Both the position numbers and the translations under genes were made by a program. Shown here piece by piece: positions 1 through 9,079 of a stretch of DNA of 64,000 nucleotides. Every line of letters starts with the position of its first letter. Position 1 is the stretch's first letter. The notes under the pieces were generated by a model that had not been told where the DNA came from, ran no database searches, and saw nothing but the letters and a program-made list of their open reading frames with translations. The stretch is from Holdemania sp. Marseille-P2844 (lineage in GTDB: Bacteria > Bacillota_I > Bacilli_A > Erysipelotrichales > Erysipelotrichaceae): the NCBI RefSeq assembly GCF_900120005.1, contig NZ_LT635453.1, positions 344,263 to 408,262 on the forward strand. Direction: 5' to 3'.

Positions 1-60
1 ACAATAGCGGCAGCCTTCACTTTGACGGTGACAGCCGCGCCAGGGTGTCCAGAATGCCAT
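1..60 (-). CDS. DUF5131 family protein, N-terminal fragment
   Basis: Only the first 20 codons are inside the window; the gene runs off the left edge. The start is an ATG at 60-58 on the minus strand, preceded by a good ribosome site (GGAGGG, six bases upstream). The visible residues carry W-x-P-W-x-G-C-H followed by S-E-G-C-x-x-C, which matches how DUF5131 (phage Gp37/Gp68-like) proteins begin, with closely spaced cysteines thought to bind metal. The function of the family is not established. The identification rests on a short but distinctive pattern and is probable rather than certain. Confidence 0.7.
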   Translation of the reverse strand, partial: MAFWTPWRGCHRQSEGCRYC

Positions 61-393
61 GATTTTCCCTCCGTGATTCTGCGGCTGACGGCCGATTGCC
101 GGAACCTCCTAAGATTTGCGCCGAATCGTTCAATTTAAAATAAGAATCCGATTCGTTATGTTTCTCTTTCATTATGCGAAAGGAACGCGGGAAAGTAAAC
201 CGGGAAATTCAGGTTTTTCCGACGGAAAAGGGAAGGTGTGTTCCGATTGAAAGTGAGACTGAGCTGCGGCGCAGCGCATCCGGAAGCGTATTTTCTCCGC
301 TTTGACTCCGGTGAGAAAAGGGGGTTAACCGTTGCCGGCTGGAGGGGTATTTCCACAGGATAAGGGTTGATCAGGACAAGCCGAAAATAAAAC
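61..393. other. gene-free stretch
   Basis: This is upstream DNA of the leftward DUF5131 gene and downstream DNA of the flavin reductase gene. The one open frame here (minus strand, 156-395) has no ribosome site and a composition unlike a protein, so no gene is called. Confidence 0.5.
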
Positions 394-423
394 AAAGGTC
401 TGCCGCAGGGGACAGACCTTTTT
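394..423 (-). terminator. bidirectional rho-independent terminator
   Basis: A 9-bp perfect stem (AAAGGTCTG at 394-402, CAGACCTTT at 413-421) surrounds a 10-base loop. T-rich tracts flank both sides. On the minus strand it lies 78 bases beyond the stop of the flavin reductase gene and probably ends that transcript. Confidence 0.8.
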
Positions 424-498
424 CAATCCTGGATGTTGTGGCATTACAGCGAGCAAACCTTCATGAATCATTGGTGTTGATGCGCTGCAATGGGACGT

Positions 499-2874
499 TT
501 ATTCGCCCAGGCTGTTGACCGCGCTGATGCCGGCCAGACGTCCGGACGTATAAGCCCAACCCTGAGCTGCGCCGCCATAGGTGACGTATTCACGCTGTTC
601 TGAGAACAGAACGCCCAGAGAATCCGTGCCGACCGCGTACAGGCCGTTGATCGGCGTCGCATTGTCGGAGCCTAAGACCTGCATGTCAGTGTTGACGTCC
701 AAGCCGCCGACCGTGGAGTAAATGTAGGAAGCGCCGACAAAGGCGTAATATGGGCCTTCTTCGCCGATCTTCATCGTTAAGAAGTCCGCGGCCTTGCCGA
801 ATTCCTCATCCTTGCCTGCTTCCACCGCGGCATTGTAGCGGTCGACATTGTCTTTTAAGACCGCCGGGTCGATCTTCAGCTGCTTTGCCAGATCTTCCAG
901 CGTATCGGCTTTATAAGCGATGCTCTTTTTCACGCACAGGTCGATCAGCTCGTCCACCGGCAGCGGTTTGCCTGCGTCGATGCCGCCCTGGCAGGTCAGA
1001 TCGTCGTTGAAGCTGACCGGCAGACCGTTCTTTTCAACGTCGCGGAAGAAGTCGTCCGACCAGATCGTGTAGTAGCGTGGACCGGATTTCCAGGTCTGGA
1101 AGGTGCCCGCTTCGTTGGAGAAACGTTCGCCCTTCATGTTGACCTGCAGCGCGTAAGCGGCGCTGGCCAGCGCATTCGGGAAATCATTGAGTGAGTTGCG
1201 GCGCGGCAGCTGTGTCCAGAAGCCCACGTCGTTTTCATCGCCGACGACCTCAACCGGATATTCGTGCAGCGTGATCGGCGCGCCCTGCAAGTGAACCATC
1301 GGCGGCATCCCGATATTGTAGGTACCGGCGCCCAGATCCAGCGCGGAACTGATCATCGTGCCGTCGTTCTGCTGCATGCCGTACATCAGCCAGCTGCCCT
1401 GCAGCGGGTAATACTGGTTGGACAGGTATTTTTCCTGCAGCGCGGCGTTGTTGGAGAAACCGCCCGTGCCGATGATGACTTTCTTGGCGTTGATGGTGTA
1501 CTGCTTGCCATCGTAACGTTCCGCCTTGACGCCGGTTACGGTGTTGGTGTCCTTGTCATAAATCAATTCCTTGGCTTCGACTTCCAGCAGATACTGGCCG
1601 CCAACCTTTTCATAGTCGGCGATCATGCTGTCAAACATTTCGCCGGTTTCTTTCTTCCAGTTGCCGTAACCCTGGCCGGTATACTGGAATTTGACGTACC
1701 AGATATCCTCGTCGGTGAAACCGCGCTGCGGTCCGCCGTATTGATAGCCTTCGCCCTCCGGGGAACCCTTGCCGTAATCAAAGCCGTGGCTGATCAGCCA
1801 GTCGACCGTCTTGCCGGATTCGTCGAAGAACAGATCCAGAAGATCCTGCTTCGCGTCGCCCTTGGTAAAGTTGTTCCAGTCTTCCTTCATCGCTTTGGCG
1901 TCGACATAATCCTTGCCGCCGTGGTAGGTCTTGTCGTATTCCGGGGCGTTGATGCCCATCGTGTCCGCGGTGATGCAGGAGGTGCCGCCGTATTTGCCGG
2001 CTTTGTCAATCGCCAGAACGCTGACCTTGGAGGCGTCGTTGCCATTGGCTGCGTACTGAGTTTCAGCCGCGCTCATCGCCGCCGCTGTGCCAGAGCCGCC
2101 CAGGCCGACGACTAAGACGTCGACGTCGATCGTTTCCTGCTCTGTGGATTTGGCTGGCGTCTTATAGAAATTCTTGATCGCCGCTGCCTCGGAACCACCT
2201 TCGGCCAACGCCTGGGCAACGGCTTTTTCCGTGGCCTGCTTGATGCCGGTGCTGGAACCGGTGCAGCCGGAGATCGAATCGACGGTGACTGACTGATTTT
2301 CCAGAATCCGCGGAATCAGTTTTTCCTTCGCCGCTTCCAAAAACGGATAGGTGTCGCCGTTGTCCAGCACTTCAATGTTTTCAATCTTGTCTTCGCTGAC
2401 CGTGACCGCGACTTCCATTTCCTTCAACAAAGAGAAACCGCTGGCGGTGACGGTGTAGGTGCCGGCCTTCATCTTGGCGGCCGGAATTTCCGCGCTTGTG
2501 CCGTTGTATTCGTCGATCGCTTCCTGCACCGCGGTTTTAATTGCGCTGGAAGTGATGGTTGCGCCTGCGACGCCGTCCACGTCCGCGCTGCCTGCCTCGG
2601 CGATTTTCGCCGGCAGTTCCTGGATCGCCTGACCGCCGATCGTTGGTGTTTCCTCGTCGCCGGCCGCCTCCACGCTGGTCAGCTTGCCGTCTTTGTCAAA
2701 GTTCACGGTGACGGTGACGTCGCCGCCGAAACCTTTGGCTGTTTTTGTGATCGTCGCTTCGCCTTTTGAACTACCGCTTCCCTGGGCCGGTTCGTTCTTC
2801 GTCCCGCAGGCCGCGGTGGTCATCATCAGGCCCGCAAGCAGAAGCGCCGTCAGCTTTTTACTGCTTTTCATCAT
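499..2874 (-). CDS. secreted FMN-binding/FAD-dependent reductase lipoprotein (fumarate reductase-like)
   Basis: A 791-residue exported flavoprotein. The N terminus is a lipoprotein signal with lipobox T-A-A-C-G, so it should be anchored outside the membrane. Two FMN-binding domains follow (about residues 40-130 and 135-225); their G-A-T-I-T-S and S-G-C-T-G-S stretches resemble sites where ApbE attaches FMN covalently. The rest is a FAD_binding_2 reductase domain with the G-x-G-x-x-G dinucleotide motif near residue 255. In this family electrons pass through FMN to FAD and on to an organic acceptor such as fumarate or urocanate; the acceptor here is unknown. ATG codons at 2874 and 2871 both follow AGAGG; longer starts lack a ribosome site and precede the signal peptide. 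It is monocistronic, and no apbE is in the window. Confidence 0.88.
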   Translation of the reverse strand: MMKSSKKLTALLLAGLMMTTAACGTKNEPAQGSGSSKGEATITKTAKGFGGDVTVTVNFDKDGKLTSVEAAGDEETPTIGGQAIQELPAKIAEAGSADVDGVAGATITSSAIKTAVQEAIDEYNGTSAEIPAAKMKAGTYTVTASGFSLLKEMEVAVTVSEDKIENIEVLDNGDTYPFLEAAKEKLIPRILENQSVTVDSISGCTGSSTGIKQATEKAVAQALAEGGSEAAAIKNFYKTPAKSTEQETIDVDVLVVGLGGSGTAAAMSAAETQYAANGNDASKVSVLAIDKAGKYGGTSCITADTMGINAPEYDKTYHGGKDYVDAKAMKEDWNNFTKGDAKQDLLDLFFDESGKTVDWLISHGFDYGKGSPEGEGYQYGGPQRGFTDEDIWYVKFQYTGQGYGNWKKETGEMFDSMIADYEKVGGQYLLEVEAKELIYDKDTNTVTGVKAERYDGKQYTINAKKVIIGTGGFSNNAALQEKYLSNQYYPLQGSWLMYGMQQNDGTMISSALDLGAGTYNIGMPPMVHLQGAPITLHEYPVEVVGDENDVGFWTQLPRRNSLNDFPNALASAAYALQVNMKGERFSNEAGTFQTWKSGPRYYTIWSDDFFRDVEKNGLPVSFNDDLTCQGGIDAGKPLPVDELIDLCVKKSIAYKADTLEDLAKQLKIDPAVLKDNVDRYNAAVEAGKDEEFGKAADFLTMKIGEEGPYYAFVGASYIYSTVGGLDVNTDMQVLGSDNATPINGLYAVGTDSLGVLFSEQREYVTYGGAAQGWAYTSGRLAGISAVNSLGE

Positions 2875-3088
2875 TATTTCCTCTCTTTCTTCCTCTGCGG
2901 TTAACAAAAACTTCCGCAGATTTCGTCTGTATTCTATCATGAGAAAGAATTATCAAGGATTAAGTGAAGATTAATTTTTTGATTTTTAGTTCTAATACTG
3001 AACTGTAAATGGTTATGAATTCAGATCACGCGCACGGGCCCGCCGCTTTCCAATTCATCCCTCAGGCAAGAAAATCTGATGGAAAGAA

Positions 3089-3117
3089 TTGATTTTCCGG
3101 CGGGGGTTCACTATAAT
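3089..3117 (+). promoter_or_regulatory. sigma-A type promoter of mscL
   Basis: TTGATT at 3089-3094 and TATAAT at 3112-3117 are separated by exactly 17 bases. The pair sits 27 bases upstream of the mscL start codon. Confidence 0.75.
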
Positions 3118-3143
3118 GGAACGCACAGAACAGGAGTGAAAAA

Positions 3144-3584
3144 ATGCTCAAAGAATTTAAGAAATTTGCGCTGAAAGGCAACATGATCGATCTGGCGGTC
3201 GGCGTGATCATCGGCGGCGGCTTTAACGCGTTAGTCACGTCGATGGTCAACGATATCATCATGCCGGTGATCAGTCTGTTTACCGGCCGGCTGGATTTCA
3301 CCAATATGTTCATTGCGCTGGATGGCCAGCATTACCCGACGCTGGCGGAAGCGCAGGCACATACTTCCACGATCGCTTACGGCAGCTTCATCACCGGACT
3401 GATCAATTTTCTGTTAACCGCGTTTGTCATCTTCCTGATCATTCGCTGGATGAACAAGCTGCGTGCCAGGGAAGAACCGGCGCCGCAGCCGAAGACGACC
3501 AAGGTCTGCCCTTTCTGCAAGACCGAGATTGATCTGCATGCCACCCGCTGCCCGCACTGCACTTCCCAGCTGGAAGCGGAATAA
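3144..3584 (+). CDS. mscL: large-conductance mechanosensitive channel MscL with C-terminal zinc ribbon
   Basis: A 146-residue channel that opens under membrane tension to release solutes during osmotic downshock. The N-terminal amphipathic helix ([12 protein letters not shown]) and first transmembrane helix ([12 protein letters not shown]) are typical, and a second transmembrane helix lies at about residues 78-100. The cytoplasmic tail carries C-P-F-C and C-P-H-C pairs, a small zinc-ribbon-like unit absent from E. coli MscL and possibly a redox or metal sensor. The ATG follows CAGGAGTG. It has its own promoter and terminator and forms a single-gene unit. Confidence 0.95.
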   Translation: MLKEFKKFALKGNMIDLAVGVIIGGGFNALVTSMVNDIIMPVISLFTGRLDFTNMFIALDGQHYPTLAEAQAHTSTIAYGSFITGLINFLLTAFVIFLIIRWMNKLRAREEPAPQPKTTKVCPFCKTEIDLHATRCPHCTSQLEAE

Positions 3585-3599
3585 ACGGATTCTGTCGAA

Positions 3600-3633
3600 A
3601 GCTCTCCTTCGAGGAGAGTTTTTCTTTTTTCTT
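3600..3633 (+). terminator. rho-independent terminator after mscL
   Basis: CTCTCCT at 3602-3608 pairs with AGGAGAG at 3612-3618 around a three-base loop. T-rich sequence follows to 3633. Confidence 0.9.
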
Positions 3634-3713
3634 ACAATTTTTTGAATTCAACTTTCATCAGATTGATTTGTGGTACAGTAAACGTATTGAATCATAGAAA
3701 GAAGGCGGTTGAC

Positions 3714-5183
3714 TTGGAAAATAAAACGCTGCTGCAGGCCTTCGAGTGGTATCTGCCCGAGGATCAGCAGCATTGGAAGCGGTGCGCCGCGATGGCGGAA
3801 AACTGGGCTGCGCTGGGAATCAGCGGTGTCTGGCTGCCGCCGGCCTATAAAGGCACGGGTGGAAAAAGCGACGTTGGCTACGGCGTGTATGATACGTATG
3901 ATCTGGGAGAATTTGATCAGAAAGGGACTGTCGCAACGAAATATGGAACACGCGCGGAGTATCTTGAAGCTGTTGCAGCGCTGCATCGGGCCGGAATTGA
4001 AGTGATGGCCGATATCGTGCTGAACCACCGGCTGGGCGCGGATGCGCAGGAGGAAGTGCTGGCGGTGCAGGACGCCGGGAACAACCGGAACCAGACTGTT
4101 GCGGATCCCCGGACGATTCAGGCGTGGACGAAGTTTACATTCCCGGGGCGGAAAGGAAAGTATTCCGATTTCACCTGGAACTGGAGTCATTTCGACGGCA
4201 CGGATTGGGACAGCGATTGGAAGTACAGCGGAATCTTCCGCTTTGTCGGGAAACAATGGGATCAGGAAACCGACAGCGAGAATGGCAATTATGACTATCT
4301 GATGGGCGCGGATCTCGATCTGTCCAATCCCGAGGTCATCGCGGAACTGGACCGCTGGGGTCAGTGGTATTACGATACGGTGAAAATGGATGGCTTCCGT
4401 TTGGACGCGGTAAAGCACATGGATTTTCAGTTTTATACTCACTGGCTGGGCGAGCTGCGTCAAAACACCGGTCAGACATTGCCGGCCGTGGGTGAATATT
4501 GGAGCTGGGAGCTGGATAAGCTGCGGCATTATCTGGACGTTTGCGGTCATTGCATGCGGTTGTTCGATGTACCGTTACATTATCAGTTTGTCAAAGCCGC
4601 CACCAGCAACGCTCAGTTTGACATGGCTCAGATTTTGAGCAACACGTTAGTTCAGACGGAGCCGGACGCTGCCGTGACGTTTGTCGATAATCACGATACC
4701 CAACCCTCCCAGGCGCTGGCATCATGGGTGCCGGCCTGGTTTAAGCCGCTGGCCTATGCGCTGATCCTGTTGCGGAAGGAGGGCATTCCGTGTGTTTTTT
4801 ACGGTGATTTAGTTGGAATTCCGCATGACCGCATTGCGCCGGTGATGGGGTTGGAGCGAATGATCCGGGCGCGCCGGGATTACGCCTATGGTCTTCAGCG
4901 CGATTACTTTGACGACGCCAATATCATCGGCTGGACGCTGTCCGGGGACGATCAACATCCGCATTCCGGTCTGGCGGTGATCATGAGCGATGCGCCGGGC
5001 GGAACCAAAACGATGGAGCTGGGCGCGGCTCTGGCGGGCAAGACGATGCTGGATGTGCTGATGAATCAGGCGGAAATCATACAGCTGGATGAAAACGGAT
5101 GCGGTACGTTCCCGGTCGGCGGGGGCAGCGTGAGCGTCTGGGCGCTGGATGAAGCCTACGACGCGCTGACGCTGACCTTATAA
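3714..5183 (+). CDS. cytoplasmic alpha-amylase (GH13)
   Basis: A 489-residue glycoside hydrolase family 13 enzyme that cleaves internal alpha-1,4 bonds of maltodextrin, starch or glycogen. It has no signal peptide, so it acts inside the cell, like E. coli AmyA. The opening T-L-L-Q-A-F-E-W-Y matches that group. All four GH13 regions are visible: D-I-V-L-N-H, G-F-R-L-D-A-V-K-H with the nucleophile Asp, G-E-Y-W with the acid Glu, and F-V-D-N-H-D. The TTG at 3714 is chosen because family homology begins there and AAGGCGG lies just upstream; the frame stays open to a TTG at 3642, but the added residues match nothing and have no ribosome site. It stands alone, not in a sugar operon. Confidence 0.92.
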   Translation: MENKTLLQAFEWYLPEDQQHWKRCAAMAENWAALGISGVWLPPAYKGTGGKSDVGYGVYDTYDLGEFDQKGTVATKYGTRAEYLEAVAALHRAGIEVMADIVLNHRLGADAQEEVLAVQDAGNNRNQTVADPRTIQAWTKFTFPGRKGKYSDFTWNWSHFDGTDWDSDWKYSGIFRFVGKQWDQETDSENGNYDYLMGADLDLSNPEVIAELDRWGQWYYDTVKMDGFRLDAVKHMDFQFYTHWLGELRQNTGQTLPAVGEYWSWELDKLRHYLDVCGHCMRLFDVPLHYQFVKAATSNAQFDMAQILSNTLVQTEPDAAVTFVDNHDTQPSQALASWVPAWFKPLAYALILLRKEGIPCVFYGDLVGIPHDRIAPVMGLERMIRARRDYAYGLQRDYFDDANIIGWTLSGDDQHPHSGLAVIMSDAPGGTKTMELGAALAGKTMLDVLMNQAEIIQLDENGCGTFPVGGGSVSVWALDEAYDALTLTL

Positions 5184-5348
5184 AGTGGATTTCATCAACG
5201 ATACAGAAAAAGTAAAGCCATCGCAGGCTGCCGATTGATCGCACTGGTATCCTTTAGAAAGTTGTGGAAAGGCTGCCCTTTCGGATTTCAGACTTTGCCT
5301 TCATTCAAACAAATTTACTTGCCGAAATCCGACCGATCGGTTATCCTG

Positions 5349-5409
5349 AAATCAGAAATCAGAAATCAGAAATCAGAAATCAGAAATCAGAAGACAGAAG
5401 ACAGAAAAC
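5349..5409. repeat. heptanucleotide tandem repeat (ATCAGAA)n
   Basis: Six exact head-to-tail copies of ATCAGAA cover 5351-5392. A degenerate tail of GACAGAA/AACAGA units continues to about 5409. The array ends some 37 bases before the start codon of the DUF4261 gene and lies in its 5' leader. Such arrays change length by slippage. Confidence 0.9.
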
Positions 5410-5445
5410 AGACCGGAGAAATCCCCGGTTCAGGAGGAATGACGC

Positions 5446-6525
5446 ATGAATCAAGCGGAAGCGGCACGCAGAGCGATGGCCGAATGGCTGGCTGACGAAC
5501 ATGAACTGGGCAGTGTCCCTGAATGTTTGGAACAAACGCAGGAATTTGATCTGCATGATCTGCATTATTATATCTTCCGCTACAAACCAACCCGGAATCA
5601 TCCCGACTGGCTGCTGGGGGTCGCGGGCGGTTATGAAAAGGACGCGCTTGATCATTGCGGACATGTGTTCAGCGAAATGGAAGTTTATCAGGAAGCAAAC
5701 GCTGTCGATCAGGCGGTCGCGCTGGTTGAACAGGTCCGCGCCTATTGCATGCGGGAAGCAGCAAAGCAGGAGGAAGCAGCCGGGATCGGCCCGTTCGCCG
5801 GTTTTGTGCTGCTGCGGGAAGCGCGTTGGGATCCGCGGAAGCTGGCGGACGATTTGCGCGAAAGGTGGCAGATTGAGATCCGTGAGCTGCCGGACGATCC
5901 AGATCAGCCGCTGGTAGCCGAAGTCGACGGGATGACCCTGGCCGTCAGCCTGATGGGCGCGTCGGTTCCCAATCAGGAAGCGGAACGCAATGCGGAAAAC
6001 AATTACCTGTGGCCGCAGGCTGTCGAAATGACGAAACAGCATCAGGCTCATTTGCTTGTCGCGGTGTTAGGCCGGGATCAGGCGGCGCTGATTCAGGCTT
6101 CGCTTTATACGAAGCTGATGGCCAGCTGCTGCCGGCAGGACGGCGTTCTTGGCGTCTATACGACCGGTACGGTGTACGAACCAAAGCTGTATCGAGAAGT
6201 CGCAAAACAGATGAACGAGGGCGAACTGCCGATCTACGACTGGGTGTATCTTGGACTGTACCGCAGCGAAGCGGGGATGTGCGCGTACACCTATGGGCTT
6301 CAGGCCTTTGGAAAACGGGAGATGGAGGTGCTGGACAGCGCCGCTTCACCGCAGCAGCTGCACGATTTCCTCTATGCCATTGCCAGCTATGTCCTCGATC
6401 AGGACGTGACGCTCAACGATGGGGAAACGATCGGCTTCAGCGCCGAAGAAAAACTGCCGATCACCTGCGGGCCGGGCCGGTCGCTGGATCAGACGATGCT
6501 GCAAATCCGCTATCAGCCGGCATAA
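5446..6525 (+). CDS. DUF4261 domain-containing protein
   Basis: A 359-residue soluble protein of unknown function. The first 110 residues are a variable acidic domain. From about residue 120 the protein matches DUF4261: F-V-L-L-R-E-A, an A-V-S-L-M-G-A-S-V-P segment, N-Y-L-W-P-Q-A, and a C-terminal E-K-L-P-I-T block. Relatives are often immunity-like or stress-related proteins without a proven role. The ATG follows CAGGAGG. A heptamer tandem repeat lies directly upstream in the leader, and a long terminator stem follows. It is transcribed alone. Confidence 0.75.
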   Translation: MNQAEAARRAMAEWLADEHELGSVPECLEQTQEFDLHDLHYYIFRYKPTRNHPDWLLGVAGGYEKDALDHCGHVFSEMEVYQEANAVDQAVALVEQVRAYCMREAAKQEEAAGIGPFAGFVLLREARWDPRKLADDLRERWQIEIRELPDDPDQPLVAEVDGMTLAVSLMGASVPNQEAERNAENNYLWPQAVEMTKQHQAHLLVAVLGRDQAALIQASLYTKLMASCCRQDGVLGVYTTGTVYEPKLYREVAKQMNEGELPIYDWVYLGLYRSEAGMCAYTYGLQAFGKREMEVLDSAASPQQLHDFLYAIASYVLDQDVTLNDGETIGFSAEEKLPITCGPGRSLDQTMLQIRYQPA

Positions 6526-6532
6526 AATAAAT

Positions 6533-6599
6533 AAAAAAACGTTGATTCCCAACCGCCGGGCCAAAGCCGAAGCGGAGCGCACGGATCAACGTTTTTCTT
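6533..6599 (+). terminator. terminator-like inverted repeat after the DUF4261 gene
   Basis: AAAAACGTTGAT at 6535-6546 pairs perfectly with ATCAACGTTTTT at 6585-6596. The 38-base loop is long but GC-rich and may fold further. The stem ends in T's on the plus strand. Confidence 0.6.
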
Positions 6600-6755
6600 A
6601 TGAAATTGGCCTGTACAGCGAACAGGACCCTCAATGAGAAGGCAAACAAAGTGGAAATCGCTGTTGAGTTGAAAGCGTGGCACTTTGGACACGGAATACC
6701 CTTGATTATCCATCCTTCCTGCGATCTGGCGAAGGGGTGGCGGGAAGCCTGACTT

Positions 6756-7616
6756 TTACAGAAGATTCAGATTTTCCAGCCGCTCCTGTTCGTTCTCCTT
6801 CAAAATCAAATCAATGCACTCCGCGACGGAATCCACAACCGTTTTCGCCTTCGCCTGGATATCCGGGCGGGCATGACTCATACAATAGCTGTGCGGGATC
6901 ATCGCGAACATTTCAAAGTCGTTTTCCGAATCCCCGATTACTGCAACTTCATCCAGACCGACGCCGGTCAGCGCCGCGATCTTGGCAATCCCGGTCCCCT
7001 TGTTCGCGCCGTCTTTCAAAATGACGATCGAATACGGACTGGTCTGAATAATCTGATACCGTTCGAAGAATTTCCGCTTTAACATATCCTTATAATAATC
7101 GACGCCCTCTTCCTGCTGGAAGTGGCAGAAACAGGCGGTGATGTGCGTATGGTGCGGATCCCGGATATATTCGGAAATCGACTCGTCCAGCACCCGCCGG
7201 CAATCGCGGATCCGGTGCTTGGGATTGAGCTTATATTCCATCGCCTGTTCCCCGAAAGGATCCTCAAAAATATAGTCGTTGTCCTGTGTGACGACAAGAA
7301 AACGATGCTCGTAGGCACTGTCGGAGAAAACCTCCAGAAGCGCTTCAATTTCATCGTGGTCGAAATCTGTCTGATAGATGAAGCGGCCGTTGAGCCGGAT
7401 GGAAGCGCCGCAGATGCCGACGGTGTCAAACACCAGATCGGAACCAAAATGATGCGGCAGAAAATTCACAGACCGGCCGGTCGCAATCGCAAACCGTACG
7501 CCGTGATCCTGCAGCCGGCGGATCGCCGCGCGGTTTTCCTCGCTGACGCCGCTGGTCAGCACCGGCGGGATATACAACAACGTACCGTCCAGGTCGGAGA
7601 ATAAGATTTTGATCAA
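6756..7616 (-). CDS. Cof-type HAD-IIB family phosphatase
   Basis: A 286-residue cytoplasmic haloacid-dehalogenase hydrolase. Motif I (D-L-D-G-T-L-L, nucleophile Asp) is near residue 8, motif II is A-T-G-R-S, and motifs III/IV are the Lys of D-G-A-N-K-G and the G-D-S-E-N-D metal-binding loop. The large type-IIB cap lies between. Family members remove phosphate from sugar phosphates or cofactors; the substrate cannot be assigned. A second paralogue of similar length lies at 48.2 kb and shares the opening S-x-E-N-R-(E/A)-A pattern. Confidence 0.9.
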   Translation of the reverse strand: MIKILFSDLDGTLLYIPPVLTSGVSEENRAAIRRLQDHGVRFAIATGRSVNFLPHHFGSDLVFDTVGICGASIRLNGRFIYQTDFDHDEIEALLEVFSDSAYEHRFLVVTQDNDYIFEDPFGEQAMEYKLNPKHRIRDCRRVLDESISEYIRDPHHTHITACFCHFQQEEGVDYYKDMLKRKFFERYQIIQTSPYSIVILKDGANKGTGIAKIAALTGVGLDEVAVIGDSENDFEMFAMIPHSYCMSHARPDIQAKAKTVVDSVAECIDLILKENEQERLENLNLL

Positions 7617-7707
7617 AGAAAATCACCTCAGTCCCATTATATCAGGAAATCGCTTATTTTCTTTTCCGCTTTGTTAAAAATGCCGAAAAAAGAAGAAAAC
7701 AGGCGAA

Positions 7708-8253
7708 TTATTGATCCAGAACGCAGCGCGCGTATTTTGACCGTCTGTTTTCCCGATAAGTCAGCCCTGCCTGACTTAACAGATCCAGAAAAAAGGCTTT
7801 TCCCGCCTGCGGATCACCGGTGACCTCAAATTCGATTTCATAATCGCTGCGGCCGTTGATCAGGCTGTGATCCAGACATAACTCGCCTAAAGGATAAACG
7901 CGCAGATGCCGGTGCGTGATCATTTGACCGCAGACATGAACGGGCAGCGTAAGCCCCAGCTTGTCAAACAAAGCCCGAATTTCCGGGTTGTCAAACGCTT
8001 CCGGACTGTTTTCCGGCAGCTCCATCTCGATCTCCCGCACGCCCTGAGCCTGGGGAATCTTCATGGTGAACAGATGCTTGCCCCGCACGTCGCGGATCCG
8101 CATCGCGATCTGCTTTAACGTTGAGCTGGGCGTGCAGTCATAATACACGTTGGACTGCACGAGGACCTGATCAACGCCGGTCAAATCACGCAGCTGGCTG
8201 AACTCCTGTTCGCTGACCAACATTTTATATTCAATTTCAAGATTTTCATTCAT
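7708..8253 (-). CDS. CYTH domain protein (putative triphosphatase)
   Basis: A 181-residue protein of the CYTH (triphosphate tunnel) family, which hydrolyses inorganic triphosphate or thiamine triphosphate. The signature E-x-E-x-K appears as E-I-E-Y-K at residues 5-9, followed by alternating charged strands such as M-R-I-R-D, E-I-E-M-E-L and Y-E-I-E-F-E-V, as expected for the tunnel. The ATG at 8253 is preceded by GAGGTG; a longer frame starting at 8352 adds a region that overlaps the next gene's promoter. It is divergent from the HAD gene at 8351. Confidence 0.88.
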   Translation of the reverse strand: MNENLEIEYKMLVSEQEFSQLRDLTGVDQVLVQSNVYYDCTPSSTLKQIAMRIRDVRGKHLFTMKIPQAQGVREIEMELPENSPEAFDNPEIRALFDKLGLTLPVHVCGQMITHRHLRVYPLGELCLDHSLINGRSDYEIEFEVTGDPQAGKAFFLDLLSQAGLTYRENRRSKYARCVLDQ

Positions 8254-8275
8254 TGGAAAGTTCACCTCTTCCCTG

Positions 8276-8286
8276 TATGATATAAT
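8276..8286 (+). promoter_or_regulatory. extended -10 promoter element
   Basis: TATAAT at 8281-8286 is preceded by TG at the extended -10 position (TGATATAAT) and lies about 65 bases before the HAD phosphatase start. No good -35 box is seen, which is common when the extended -10 is present. Confidence 0.5.
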
Positions 8287-8350
8287 AAGGAAGCAGAAAA
8301 GAAAAGGAAAACCGCGTGAGAGAAAGCTTCGCGGCATAAAGGAGATGCGC

Positions 8351-9079
8351 ATGAATCAACGACCGGCACTGATCTGGGATTTCGACGGAACACTGGCTTA
8401 TCAGGAAGGCAAATGGTCCGGAGCGATGCTGGCGGCGATGAACGAGCTGGCGCCGGGGCATGGGTTGACATTGAAGGACGTCCGCCCGCTGATGCACAGC
8501 GGATTTCCATGGGACGAACCGGAAAAGCTGCACCCGGAGCTGACGGATCCGCAAGCCTGGTGGACCTTTTTGGAGGCGTATCTGGTTCGAGTGGCGCTTG
8601 CACTGGGCTTCACTGGTGATCAAGCGCAGCGAATCGCCCGACGGGTGCACCGCGTTCAGGCCGACAGCCGCTCTTATCATCTTTATCCTGATACGCTTGC
8701 AACGCTGGATTGCCTGAAACGCGAAGGCTACCGGATGATCATCCTGTCCAATCATGTGCCGGAGCTGCCGCAGATTGTCCGCGGCCTCGGCTTGACGGAC
8801 GCCTTTGAAGCCGTGCTGGGCTCCGCGCAGACGGCCGTGGAAAAGCCCCATCCTCAGGCGTTCAGGCTGGCGATGGAAACCTTGGGAAATCCATCGGCGG
8901 CGGTGATGATCGGTGATAATCCGATCGCGGATGGTCAGGGCGCTCTTCAGGCGGGCCTGCAGCCGTTGTTAGTGCATGGTTGTGATGAATGCGCATCGTT
9001 TTGGCATTGCGGTCAGCTGTGCGAGATTCCTGCGCTGCTGGCGTCCAAGTTCAAAGACAGGGAAATAACAACGCAATAG
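8351..9079 (+). CDS. HAD family hydrolase (phosphoglycolate phosphatase-like)
   Basis: A 242-residue HAD hydrolase of subfamily IA. Motif I is D-F-D-G-T-L-A near residue 10, motif II is I-I-L-S-N-H, the conserved Lys is in V-E-K-P-H-P, and motif IV is M-I-G-D-N-P-I-A-D. The helical cap is between motifs I and II. Substrate is unknown. The ATG at 8351 lies six bases after AAAGGAG, while an in-frame ATG at 8345 directly abuts the ribosome site and is less likely. Confidence 0.88.
   Translation: MNQRPALIWDFDGTLAYQEGKWSGAMLAAMNELAPGHGLTLKDVRPLMHSGFPWDEPEKLHPELTDPQAWWTFLEAYLVRVALALGFTGDQAQRIARRVHRVQADSRSYHLYPDTLATLDCLKREGYRMIILSNHVPELPQIVRGLGLTDAFEAVLGSAQTAVEKPHPQAFRLAMETLGNPSAAVMIGDNPIADGQGALQAGLQPLLVHGCDECASFWHCGQLCEIPALLASKFKDREITTQ

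Noticed and set aside
156..395. 79-codon minus-strand ORF at the left end
   Set aside because: No ribosome site, odd composition, and it ends in the terminator stem.
1264..2115. 283-codon plus-strand ORF inside the flavin reductase gene
   Set aside because: Antisense shadow of a clearly recognised gene; no family match and no start signals.
3648..4550. 300-codon minus-strand ORF antisense to the alpha-amylase
   Set aside because: The amylase has all catalytic motifs; the antisense frame is a shadow of its codon bias.
5349..5409. Repeat array considered as a CRISPR
   Set aside because: Units are seven bases, head to tail with no spacers, and there are no cas genes.
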